Positions 1 to 10,852 of a DNA stretch of 64,000 bases are shown here, one piece after another. Each line of letters starts with the position of its first letter. The first letter of the stretch is position 1. The translations under genes were made by a program, and so were the position numbers. Below the pieces are notes generated by a model. That model was given only the letters and a program-made list of their open reading frames with translations. It was not told the DNA's origin and searched no databases. The stretch spans positions 266,318 through 330,317 of the forward strand of contig SJOL01009404.1 in NCBI GenBank assembly GCA_004794785.1. The letters run 5' to 3'. This stretch comes from Opisthorchis felineus. Taxonomy: Eukaryota; Platyhelminthes; Trematoda; Opisthorchiida; Opisthorchiidae.

Positions 1-1364
1 AGTGCTACCATTTATCCGTATTTCTAATTCCTCCACTTCATCATCCACACTTAAGCTTTTCGTGACCTTGGTCATAAGCCCAGCAGTCCAAGGCCGCAAG
101 GCGTCAGGGGTGGTTTTGGGCATTAGTTCAAAATGACCGACCAGATCATGGCAATTCTGCTGCCTCATTAGATCCGTTGCCCTGGTCCCTCGGTTTCCGC
201 AATTTGAAGCTTCCTTATCACGTGCCAAGCAGGATGCCATTTATTTTATCCTATCTCGTTTTGTTTTTGCCCGCCAACTTCAAATCCTGACGATCTGACC
301 TTTCTTCAGCTTGCCATGTTCCCCAAAAGAAAGAAAACGTTTTAGTACCTGTGTTTCCCTGCCCATGCCGGTTTGGGCGTGGTTAAGTCTGCATCGGATA
401 ATGCCCACCGTTTATGACACCGTTCCTTTACCGCGCAATCCCCCGTACCAGTAAATCCCGCCAGTCGTGCTTTTATTCTGACTGTAATAGTGTGAACAAG
501 CCTGGCAGTGTGAAAACCACTAGAATAAATATTATTATTATTATCGAGGGCCTCCAACTACACGTTAGACGTGCGCGCCGGCCAGTTTCTCTTTGCCGTA
601 ATGTGTAAGCAACGACAGCTCCCTAGGCAGTTCCACCTTAGAGTTGCAGGCTTCTCCTTCTATTATGATGGGACCCATTGGTTAGGGCTATGATGAGCAG
701 CTCGCCATGTACACCTCTAGCCGCAAAACACCCGGCCACACCCTAGGACCGGGTACGGAAAGCCTGGTATGTTTCGCCACTTGCAATAAAGATCTCTGCT
801 GCCAGTAAACAGCAGCTGGATAGTTCCAGGGTGGTATCAAGTGGTTTGCCAGATACTCAACCCACGGGCCTGGGTCAGCATCATCTGCAAGCATTAGGTT
901 CTTCAAACCTCGTACAATTTTCTCCAAAGTTATTGAATGTTTGTACCACGATGATTGCTCGGAATAGCGATTCTCACCTTACGAGGATACATGATTTGAC
1001 GCCCGTCTAGTAGAGGAGAAGCGCCAAGACAAAATTTGGTTATAGGAAAAATACTCAGGAATATTTTGCCTCAAGGAAGGCGGTTTAAGCCCCGGAAAGT
1101 TTGACGACTTATTATGGCTGCAGAACAACCTACTACTACGGCCTAGTGTGAGCAATTCACGTTTTGCAGCAACTTACGATATTTTATTCCATTAGGCACT
1201 GTTTTCCCAATTGAGGTAATTATTGGCCTTAAAGATTCGCCCACCTAAACAAATCAACCGTACATAGAATTTTCAGAAAATCTCAATACACGTAAACATT
1301 GTTAACTATGAAGTAGTAAAAACACCGTGCTTTCCGAGAAACCATTTCCATTAGCTGCATACCA

Positions 1365-1798
1365 ATCGGCTTTGTTCCCGGCAAGCCGTTAGGCTACGTG
1401 GAGTTATGCGTGAAACCCTAACAGGCAAGTCTTTCAACTGAAGGTTTTTTTTAAAATGAGGCACTACAAATATGGTAATAAAATCACAAAACTGCACAAG
1501 TCTCAAGTTGCAGGATTATGCCGGCTTCCATTCACCGGTCTTGGAACTTTAAACCCCAAAAGAGGATCTTGTACAATTAAGTATATGAAGAATATTACGC
1601 CTACCCCAAAATCACCTCGACCCGAAGTGAGGTGATCACAAGATGGCGAAACCCACGTGGTTGATTTAAAAATTGGATTTGTTACGGTAACGTCACAAGT
1701 GGTCTGCGCTAAGGTCAAAATAAGAGAGGCTGTATGGTCGCAAAACGGAAACATCAAAGCCGGGAATCACGTTGTACACAATAAAAATAGAAGAAAAT
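1365..1798 (+). repeat. Dispersed-repeat segment inside unit copy 1
   Basis: This stretch is present in all three units and has a strongly diverged relative at 40,798-41,161, far outside the array. Shared landmarks, in the same order, are a GAGTTATGCG block, an AATAAAAT block, a CAAGATGGC/GCGAAACCCA block, an AAGGTCAAAA block and a TTGTACA plus AATAAAA/AATAAGAA end. The A-rich 3' end with AATAAA fits a transcribed element such as an LTR or SINE-like repeat, but I see no target-site duplication and cannot name the family. Confidence 0.8.
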
Positions 1799-2856
1799 GT
1801 TGAAATGTGCAATCGTTGTGGCACATACATAAACCACGCCATTGCTGGGTAACCTTTCTGGATCACAAGTGAGATGCTGAAATGCGGTACTCAGTCTGAT
1901 GGCAGGATACACCGGGCGCGGTGGCTATTTGTCTGGACTTACGAGCGCCACCAAGTGCACGTACGCCGAAGTTACCTTGCCAATGATGTTGAAGTCAGGA
2001 GACCGGTGAAGCCAAAACAAAAACGGCTCCAAAATAACTCACAAACAGCCAGATATCAGGCGCGAAGAATGAGGCTACATTGAACGAAGACAATCATGTC
2101 ACAGCAGTCCACTTATCCGCCTCAGCTAAGGCAAGGCAACGTCATTCCCGGCGGCTGGATCTAGTACTAAAGAGTACAACGTTGTGATACCTGCTTCATT
2201 CGGATTGACACGCTAAGGGCTTTTAGCGTGAAAGTGAAGGGAACGTCCGGAGACTGTAAGCAAAGAGGAGATGAACTAAAACCTCCACATGTAGTGCTCG
2301 CTGTGTGAAGGTGAATCTTCCGTCCAGATTATCGGTCACGATTACCTTGTAAGCCTGGGGTCATGATTTCCGACAGAGAGTGCCAGCTGAGATACGGTGG
2401 TCTGGAGATTGGGTTCCTAGTGCAAGCAGACACTAGCGACGAAGGGGTGTAGTAGGAAAGAAGGCCGAAGCCATTAAAAGGCGGACATCGGGACCTATTT
2501 TACTTTTACTTGTGTCTGAACCTTGGAAGCACGGAGCTTGCATCTGTACGCCGTCGGGGCGCGCATAACTTATCCCAAGGGTGCACCGTGAGAGGGCGTC
2601 CTGGAAGAATATTGTCAATTTTGTAAACTTTGCCAAGATTTTCCACCCCATATGAAGCTTTTGAAGAAGCACGCAATAAAATGCAAAACCGACAGGTGGA
2701 AATCCGAGAGTGAACGCTGCCACCTGCATGCGAATTTGGTTATGACTTCGCAGATTCTTAGACGTTTGTGGTGAACTTCAGATTTCTGACCATGCCGTCA
2801 CAGTATATCGTCGATTGCTTCACAAGCTGAGTCGGGTAACCATTTGAGAAATTTTC

Positions 2857-3270
2857 ATGAAAGATTCTAACTTAAAGGCAAGGAAAAATCATATCAAGCG
2901 CCGTATTGCGCGAAAAGTTCTTGTAGGTCTTTGCCGTGGGTGGTTGCGTTCACAGAATGAAAATCATCCCCCGAGACACGTGATGCAATTCTCATCAGTC
3001 CTTCGTGCTCTAGAGCGGATGCCTTATATTCTGATGGATTTCTTAGACGCAATACGAAAAACCAAAATCAGCCTTCTTGAAAAACGCAAACCGGCTCGAA
3101 ACCCAGAAGAGGCACAATCTAATGAAAGCGCTCAAGAGGTAATTTATTCATCCCCTACGAGTACCCGTGGCACCTGCTTACAACAGCCCCAGAGGCATCA
3201 AAATTTCTTGCCCCACTCCGACTCTAGAAACTCTGGTTTATCCAGAGCATATAGTGTCAAAAGTAGGTAG
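2857..3270 (+). pseudogene. 137-codon open frame, intact in copy 1 and broken in copy 2
   Basis: This is a basic, Ser/Gln-rich open frame of 137 codons beginning with ATG. The matching stretch in copy 2 (about 11,766-12,180) has a TAG where copy 1 has AGAGGC (near 3,109), as well as an altered start region. I see no domain and no recognisable motif. Because only one copy is open, it may be a chance frame or a decayed exon of the unit. Confidence 0.2.
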
Positions 3271-4038
3271 CAACTTCAAAGACAATGGTGTTTATTGTTC
3301 GTAAAGGCGGATCCTTATCTGGCACATGCTGTTTTATCCAAAACCGTCGCATCGAATAATATTTTTGCTTAAAAACGTTGCATTTTGCTGCATGTACGCG
3401 GAAACCAAAAACCATCATAGTCTAACTTACTCTCGCAGGATTTCGTTTTGCTTGATCCCTCTTGGAAGTTTTTGGCGCGCATTCAGTTTTATAGTTGCAG
3501 TGTTATGATAGCAAGTTGTGGAATTGGCTTCAGATTTGTTTGTTGAGAAATTGGCGGCAATCCGATTTTCTTCCTACATGGTATGTGAGTAGGCACTGAA
3601 CGAATAAATGAGGGACAATTATGTCACATTTGGGCTTCGTGCAGGAAAAAGCACCACCTTTGCTCGTGGTTGCGGTTGGGTGTATTACAAATGCAGCAAG
3701 TGGCCAGCGAAACCATATGAAAGGCTAGGGGTCTGAAGAAGCTAGTAAGTTGAGGTCATTTCCCAATAACGAACAGTACAAGAAACACCGGTTTGTCTGT
3801 TGGGACAGGAGAACCATCTCTCGGTCACCTCTTATTATCTTGAAATCAATTATAATGATACCAAGCTTTTGCACGATCGACATCTTGTGAACTGATAGCT
3901 AACCGAAGGGGAGCTGCGTGCCTGCAGGGCCCCGCCGAAGTGCGATTCGCCGTCTTGCGAAATGCGGCATTTTGTATCCAGTGAATTCAGCAAGGCCCTT
4001 AACACCCAGAACATAAAATCACCACCGGGGCTGTCGAC

Positions 4039-4266
4039 CAACTCTGTTGAGTGAGTGACAGATAGTTGGGTTTTCTGGTGGCAGATCAAATACCTTCCGT
4101 CCTGGCTGAACGTTGCGGAACCGGACAGATGCTTGTGTTGCAGTCGGTGGAAGGTGACTACAGTCACATACGGTTCGCCAGATGGCAACAGATGGCGCTC
4201 TACCGGGGCCACACAGATGTAGTGAATGTCGACGGTACACCCGCGATCGACGGATTTGGGTGTCTT
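4039..4266 (-). pseudogene. Exon-like block, beta-propeller-like peptide (unit copy 1)
   Basis: On the minus strand, a TTGCTTTTAG acceptor-like site at 4,267-4,277 is followed by about 76 open codons. These include a stretch reading FSQDGRYLIC, which resembles the SPDGRYL motif of a WD40 blade. The frame ends near a GTCGAC/GTCCTG where no good donor is obvious. Copies 1 and 2 differ here mainly by amino-acid-changing substitutions, so I infer no current selection. A chance open frame is possible. Confidence 0.3.
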
Positions 4267-6473
4267 CTAAAAGCAACTAATGCGTGGTCTGCAGATATAA
4301 GCTACACACGTTCCTCATCACAGATAACATGCGTATCTTGTGTCCGGTTAGGTATATGAATATAACCTACCGGAGCAAGGTATACCTCCGACACTTCTTC
4401 CCAAGCCACCGCCATTACCCTTCGATGGCCCGCGTAAAAAATGTAACCATGTAGTGGACTTTAGGTGCTAGAACCCAGGAGGGTTACAAACGTTATCAAG
4501 CAATGGATTGTTCAGGTGCAACACCTCCTGCGCCGAAGCTTGACGTCTGTCGCGGACGGCCTGTCATCAGTGGTCGAGGAAACTGCGCCTCGGCTGGGGA
4601 AACAGGATTTGGTTGTTTTGGGCTCCTTGACACGCTGACTAGTTGGAATGGCCGCTGGTGTGCAATGAATCGCTTGTCACGTCACGTCGACTGTTGCGCT
4701 GGTGAATCGTGCACGCTGTGCAGTGACACTCCTCAGGCTCGCCCCAAAGCGATTAAGTTAGTTTTGCTGCCTAGCCCCGGCTTATCCAGAAAGCGCGCAG
4801 AGTTGCCTGCCAAACGTTGTGCAAGGAAGGCATGCTACGATGTCGACTTGTCCAAAGCGCAGAAGCCCAGCACTGCGTGTCCCGGATACCCATTTGCATC
4901 CGCATTTTCGGCTCCAGGGTGGAGTGAATTGATAGCAAGTTACTATTCCCAGTTCATCTACTGACTTCAGCACGCCAATAGCTTTCCGAACACTACGCAC
5001 AAAGGTCTGTTGTATCTCTCTCCCAAAGAAATTTAACACCCGATCCCACCCCAACAGACACACCAGTGAGCCTTTACAGATTCCCTGTAAACTGTAATCC
5101 TGAGATCAGTGCTACCATTTATCCGTATTTCTAATTCCTCCACTTCATCATCCCCACTTAAGCTTTTCGTGACCTTGGCCATAAGCCCAGCAGTCCAAGG
5201 CCGCAAGGCGTCAGAGGTGGTTTTGGGCATTAGTTCAAAATGACCGACCAGATCATGGCAATTCTGCTGCCTCATTAGATCCGTTGCTCTGATCCCTCGG
5301 TTTCCGCAATTGGAAGCTTCCTTATCACGTGCCAAGCAGGATGCCATTTATTTTATCCTGTCTCGTTTTGTTTTTGCCCGCCAACTTCAAATCCTGACGA
5401 TCTGATCTTTCTTCAGCTTGCCATGTTCCCCAAAAGGAAGAAAAAGTTTTAGTAACTGTGTTTCCCTGCCCATGCCGGTTTGGGCCTGGTCAAGTCTGCA
5501 TCGGATAATGCCCACCGTTTATGACACCGTTCCTTTTCCGCGCTATCCCCCGTACCAACAAAGCCCGTTAGTCGTGCTTTTATTCTGACTGTAATAGTGT
5601 GAACAAGCCTGGCAGTATGCAAACCACTGGAATAAACATTATTATTATTATCGAGGGCCTCCAACTACACGTTAGACGTGCGCGCCGGCCAGTTTCTCTT
5701 TGCCGTAATGTGTAAGCAACGACAGCCCCCTAGGCAGTTCCAACTTAGAGTTGCAGACTTCTCCTTCTGTTATGATGGGACCCATTGGTTAGGGTTATAA
5801 TGAGCAGCTCGCCATGTACACCTCTAGCCGCGAAATACCCGGCCACACCCTAGGACCGGGTACGGAAAGCCTAGTATGTTTCGCCACTTGCAATAAAGAA
5901 CTCTGCTGCCAGTAAACAGCAGTTGGATAGTTCCAGGGTGGTATCAAGTGGTTTGCCAGATACTCATCCCACGGGCATGGGTCATCATCATCTGCAAGCA
6001 TTAAGTTCTTCAAACCTCGTACAACTTTTTCCAAAGTTATTGAATGTTTGTACCACGATGATTGTTCGGAATAGCGATTCTCACCTTACGAAAACACATG
6101 ATTTGACGCCCGTCTAGTAGAGGAGAAGCGCCAAGACAAAATTTGGTTACAAAAAAAATACTCAGAAATATTTTGCTTCAAGGAAGGCGGTTTAAACCCT
6201 GGAAAGTTTGACGAATTATGCCTGCAGAACAACCTACTACTACGGCCCAGTGTGCGCGATTCACTTTTTGCCACAAGTTACGATATTTTATTCCATTAGG
6301 CACTGTTTCCCAATTGAGGTGACCATTGGCTTTAAAGATTCGCCCACCTAAACAAATCAACCGTACATAGAATTTTCAGAAAATCTCAATACACGTAAAC
6401 ATTGTTAACTATGAAGTGGTAAACTCAAAAACATCGTGCTTTCCGAGAAACCGTTTCCATTAGCTGCATACCA

Positions 6474-6898
6474 ATCGGCTTTGTTCCTGGCAGGCAGTTA
6501 TGCTACGTGGAGTTATGCGTAAAACCCTAACAGGTAAGTCTTTCAAATGAAGGTTTTTTAACAAATGAGGCACTACAAATATGGTAATACAATCACAAAA
6601 CTGCACAAGTCTCAAGTTGCCGGATTATGCCGGCTTCCATTCACCGGTCTTGGAACTCCAAACCCCCTTGTACAATTAAGTATATGAAGAATATTACGCC
6701 TACCCCAAAATCACCTCGACCCGAAGTGAGGTGATCACAAGATGGCGAAATTCACGTGGTTGATTTAAAAGCTGGATTTGTTACGGTAATGTCACAAGTG
6801 GTCTGCGCTAAGGTCAAAATAAGAGAGGCTGTATGGTCGCAAAACGGAAACATCAAAGCCGGGAATCACGTTGTACACAATAAAAATAGAAGAAAATG
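6474..6898 (+). repeat. Dispersed-repeat segment inside unit copy 2
   Basis: This is the copy-2 counterpart of the segment related to 40,798-41,161. It lacks about 10 bp between the CTTGGAACT and CTTGTACAATT landmarks that copies 1 and 3 retain. Otherwise it ends in the same TTGTACACAATAAAAATAGAAG tract. No coding potential is evident. Confidence 0.8.
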
Positions 6899-7325
6899 TT
6901 GAAATGTGCAATCGTTGTGGCACATACATAAACCACGCCATTGCTGGGTAACCTTTTCGGATCACAAGTGAGATGCCGAATTGCGGTACTCAGTCTGATG
7001 GCAGGATACACCGGGCGCGGTGGCTATTTGTCTGGACTTACGAGCGCCACCAAGTGCACGTACGCCGAAGTTACCTTGCCAATGATGTTGAAGTCAGGAG
7101 ACCGGTGAAGCCAAAACAAAAACGGCTCCAAAATAACTCACAAACAGCCAGATATCAGGCGCGAAGAATGAGGCTACATTGAACGAAGACAATCATGTCA
7201 CAGCAGTCCACTTATCCGCCTCAGCTAAGGCAAGGCAACGTCATTCCCGGCGGCTGGATCTAGTACTAAAGAGTACAACGCTGTGATACCTGCTTCATCT
7301 GGATTGACACGCTGAGGGCTTTTCA

Positions 7326-9114
7326 GAAAGAAGACCGTCTTCAAATCAAACTCAAAATGGTCCTCTAATCAACATGGAAACTACTCCGCGTACTCCTAGC
7401 TTCGCAGTAACTTTCGTGAAAACCGATTACAGCGTGTTATAACAACTGGATGTCGGAATTTTGTGGATTGAACAGCATCCCTATTGGGACTCGCATGGCT
7501 CTGGATGTAATCAAAAAGATGTCACTGACCCCACTTGACGAAGCGCGCGATAATGGACTTTCAAACTCGAGTATCTCTTCAACGCCAAATTTGGCCCAAA
7601 CGTCCGGTGGAATAACCTCAACCATGTAAGCATCAAACGTGTGGAAACGAACAACCCACTAGCTAAAAAACGGCGTCGTACACACTCGAAATCGAGTAAT
7701 CGTGGCATAACCGAGCATAAGACTGTCAGCACCTCGAGAGATGATTCAAAGTCCGCGAATTCCAACCAGACTCGGCTCTCCTTAGACGAAGCACCACGAA
7801 AACAAGCGAAGCCCTGACTTCCTGCACCACAAAGAAGAGGAACAGAAATTTCATTTGGTGGCATCGAGGTCAACACTCGTCTGGAATATATCAGAAAGAA
7901 GAATGTACTTGAGAATGCAGCCAACCAGAACAGCGATCCGACTCATGCTCGCCCGAGAAACATGCGTTGTGCAAACCAGCGACCAACTTTATGGAAATGC
8001 TAGAGATTATCTTCCCTACGGACCACCCCCCTAGGAGCACAGAAGACAAAGCATCACTTGATCGCCTCTACGTAAACCTTCTCAGCATTTCCAATGAGCT
8101 TTCAGAAGTACGACATATCTCGAGATGGGCGCGATTCGAATGACTGGGTGAAGCAACAGTGCATCCGAACATCTTGAAGGAAGAGACCACATTCGGTTGC
8201 TACTCAGGCACCTGGGCAGACCCCGATTGGAAAGGAATAGGCGTGGATGCCCTACACTTCGACATAGCCATATGCATCCCAACGGTTGTCTTTCTGACGA
8301 TGAAATCGGCTTTATCTTATTGGTCTAATTTCCACTGCTTAGAGCAAAGCCTCTACCTTTCAGCATGTTCACCGCTACCATAGTTTACTCGAAGAATAAT
8401 TGTACGTCGTACCGAAACGAGAAAACACAACTTTAACCCACCACTGACAAGGGTCGTTTCTGTTATGTAACTTCAACGTCAACCAGACTGGTTTTCAACG
8501 TATTGGGTCAAGTAAATGCTAAATTAAAGACTGTATGCAAAATATCGAGGCATCTACCAGGCATATCAGGACAGCGACCGTCGCAACTCTACTCACTTCT
8601 GACTGAACAGCGTGAAATTTTTGTCGGAACTACACTGGCCCACAACGTCTAATGTCTTCTTTTTATTTTACAGGTTTACGAAGCAAGGGATCCCCATCCA
8701 CAGACCTTCCTTCGAAATTTTCAACAAACTACTTTTGTTGCCATGGTGAAACTTCTCTCCCATTTCAAGCTGCCGCAGCACTTCACAGTAACCAGCTATA
8801 AAACGCTGGTCTAATCAGTAACTGCGGTGGACTCAACCTTCATTTTTGGGACACTAGCTCACTGTTGACTCAACCGGAATCTTCAAAGAAAAATCCTGTG
8901 TTCCTCAGACTTGCAGTCGCAGCCGCCGACAGTTCCAGTAAAAAACGGCATTTCAACAAACACGCAAGAGGCGCTGGGAAAGAATTAGGAAAACCTTCAG
9001 GCGGAAGCAATCTCAAACTTTTTGCCTCGCCCGGTAAAATATGATTTCATTTCACCAGTATATGTGGGGGGTCAGACCAACAGCCTTACAGTTAATCACG
9101 GAACGAATCAGTGA
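7326..9114 (+). pseudogene. Decayed plus-strand gene in unit copy 2 (unknown product)
   Basis: Seven adjacent stretches read like protein in shifting frames. They lie at 7,326-7,442, 7,418-7,629, 7,623-8,003 (one internal TGA at 7,815), 7,985-8,383 (TGA at 8,141), 8,674-8,814 and 8,872-9,114 (one in-frame TAG). Composition is protein-like: Ser/Thr/Asn-rich linkers, a basic nuclear-localisation-like KKRRR patch near 7,661, an acidic/leucine helix-like part around 8,000-8,130 and a Pro/Tyr/Gly end near 9,040-9,080. A pyrimidine tract plus CAG at 8,655-8,673 precedes the block at 8,674 and could be a splice acceptor. Stops and frameshifts occur in both copies, so it is not functional here. I do not recognise the family. 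Confidence 0.5.
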
Positions 9115-9508
9115 CGGCAACCTGTTTGTCCAATCATGGCCTTTGAAACCCAGGCATGGTCTGCGTAATTTCCTTGTGCGGATGGACTGAGCATTCATCG
9201 GTCCCTGATGCATGATTTCACGAAGGGCAAACGATCTGCGTTAATGTGCAATTAATTTCGCTTGTTTCGGAAAATAGCACGAAAATATATCGTGTTTTAG
9301 GAGGATAGTGAGCTAAGAGGTCCAAAGAGGTAGTTGAATTATTCGGACCGAAGACAGCTCAAAAGTTGAAGCATGCTCTGTTAGGCTGTACGGTTATGTC
9401 CCCTTGTTCCAATATTAGGTACAAAGAGAATACTTGGTACCCACAGCCTCTTCCAGGGAAAAACTCCTTTATTTGGAGTTTCATACATTCTTGGCTGAAG
9501 AAAATCTT

Positions 9509-10413
9509 ATCTAATAAGCAGGCCGCTGGGGTTCAGTCCTTGCGTTCTTGGTAGCCAACTTGATCGGTGTATTGAAGAAACGTTCTGGAAGTATCTGGAC
9601 GTCCACGTGAGTAATGTGGGGGAAATTACGCTGTTTTATTTGAATGACACTGGAGACACTCGAAGCGGTTTTTGTGGTGCAGTGAGAAGGGCATCTTTGA
9701 AGGGAGCGAGACAACGAAGTCCCTTTTTGTATCTCTTCTGTAATATTTTATCATCCACGCACGAATGAGACGCTCTAGGTGTCAGTCCAATGGCTGCTGC
9801 TTTGCGGCACCCTCATCCATTTGAAGTGGGCTGGCGTTGGAACTTCAAGATTTTATGGCGTCCACAGAAAGTCAACGAGGACTTGAGAGTGAGTCGGAAG
9901 GTCACCGACGTAGAACACAAAAGCAATACTTCTAAAATCGCGCTTTGAGGAAATTTAAGTTTGGTTGATTTTTACATGAATAGGGTGTCAGAAGCTCGTA
10001 GTGTCACGTAACGATGGGTTGGCCGCACCACTTAGCTCCCTAACAGCGTATTCATTATTTCGCTTCGAGTCGTGATGAGACGTTTGCAATCAAAGTGCTC
10101 AGCTTAGCGAACAAACCAAAGACCGTCTACGCTACCTGAGCTAGCAAAATTTCCTTTATAAAAAATTAATAATATTGTAGGAAAGTTCGGAGGTTATCCA
10201 AATTTTCACAGTCTTGGTGAGTAAGCATGAAATATATGGGGTGCGCCAAGGGAAACCGGCAAGGGGGTGTGTTTCCGCCGGGCATGCCACGGTTTCCAGG
10301 GGCTTTGAAGAGGCCATCGGTTTGGGCCCATTAGGCACACCTATCAAACTTCTACTGTGAAGTTCTACGTTCGTTGCACCGCATCTCCAGGTCGCAAGGC
10401 CAGAGGAGGTTTA
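9509..10413. other. Copy-2-only stretch, downstream of the RT motifs
   Basis: This is the remainder of the segment private to copy 2. Its minus strand continues past the reverse-transcriptase motifs, so it may be the 3' part of the same dead element. The open piece at 10,156-10,347 (minus) shows no motif I can name. No terminal repeat or target-site duplication is visible. Confidence 0.35.
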
Positions 10414-10852
10414 TCAAAGTTTGGGAATGATGTCAGTTGCACCACCGATCTTCGACGGATCCTGCTGTGGATATAAAAATGGGATGTAAGTGCACAACCG
10501 AGGCACACCTGGGATCCGCTTAAAAGCAAAGTGTGAACGCATATGAGTAATGGTGTTCTCGCTGCTGACTTGGAAACTTATGGATGTCCTTTTTGAAAGC
10601 ACGAAAGAAGTCAACAAATGCAATTCACACACTTGTTGCTTTATACATCTGTAGTGAGGCCAGCTATGATGAGTGATAGGTTCGTAAGCAGGGTGGAAAT
10701 ATGTGGAAGCCATGGTCAGGTAGACGTATGAGCCTACGGGTGAGTGATGAGACGTTCACGATGTTTCCGTATGTGGAAAGGGATGAACTGAGGCTAATCG
10801 GATAGCAGTTAGTTGGGTCACAGCAGTCATTGCATTTAACGACAGAATGCAT
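10414..10852 (-). mobile_element. Decayed CR1/Jockey-like non-LTR reverse transcriptase fragment
   Basis: On the minus strand, three successive pieces match conserved reverse-transcriptase motifs, in different frames. At about 10,740-10,850 there is a CDPTNCYPISL stretch, matching the SDPTNYRPISL motif, followed by HGFH (the HGFR motif). At about 10,572-10,622 there is FVDFFRAF, matching the YLDFSKAFD catalytic block with the key Asp retained once. At about 10,490-10,540 there is GVP followed by PFLY, matching GVPQGSVLGPLLFLIY. Frameshifts and stops show it is dead. It lies only in copy 2, because copies 1 and 3 lack this part of the unit. The clade is inferred from motif style alone. Confidence 0.7.

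Larger units (their letters stand above)
1..5107. repeat. Tandem 8.88-kb unit, copy 1 (partial, internally deleted)
   Basis: This is the first copy of a large direct repeat. Its first base aligns with 5,108 and 13,987, so its left end lies outside the window. It runs parallel to copy 2 up to 2,224 and then jumps to sequence matching 11,132 onward, so 3,808 bp (7,324-11,131 of copy 2) are missing. The rest matches copies 2 and 3 with scattered substitutions and small indels. Near 4,016-4,040 it has a short insertion relative to copy 2. It contains the dispersed-repeat segment and a minus-strand exon-like block, but not the main plus-strand coding-like blocks, which fall in the missing part. 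Confidence 0.95.

Noticed and set aside
4503..4964. 153-codon plus-strand open frame in copy 1
   Set aside because: The matching stretch in copy 2 is broken by several indels and the peptide is Cys/Pro/Ala-rich without a motif. It is likely a chance frame in a GC-richer part of the unit.
5033..5347. 104-codon minus-strand open frame conserved in copies 2 and 3
   Set aside because: It stays open in both copies, but the few differences nearly all change amino acids and no domain is visible. Conservation reflects recent duplication, not selection.
5795..6034. Minus-strand open frame with an acidic/Trp-rich peptide, repeated in each unit
   Set aside because: It looks protein-like, but copy 1 differs by several replacement changes, no homologue comes to mind and no clean splice sites bracket it.
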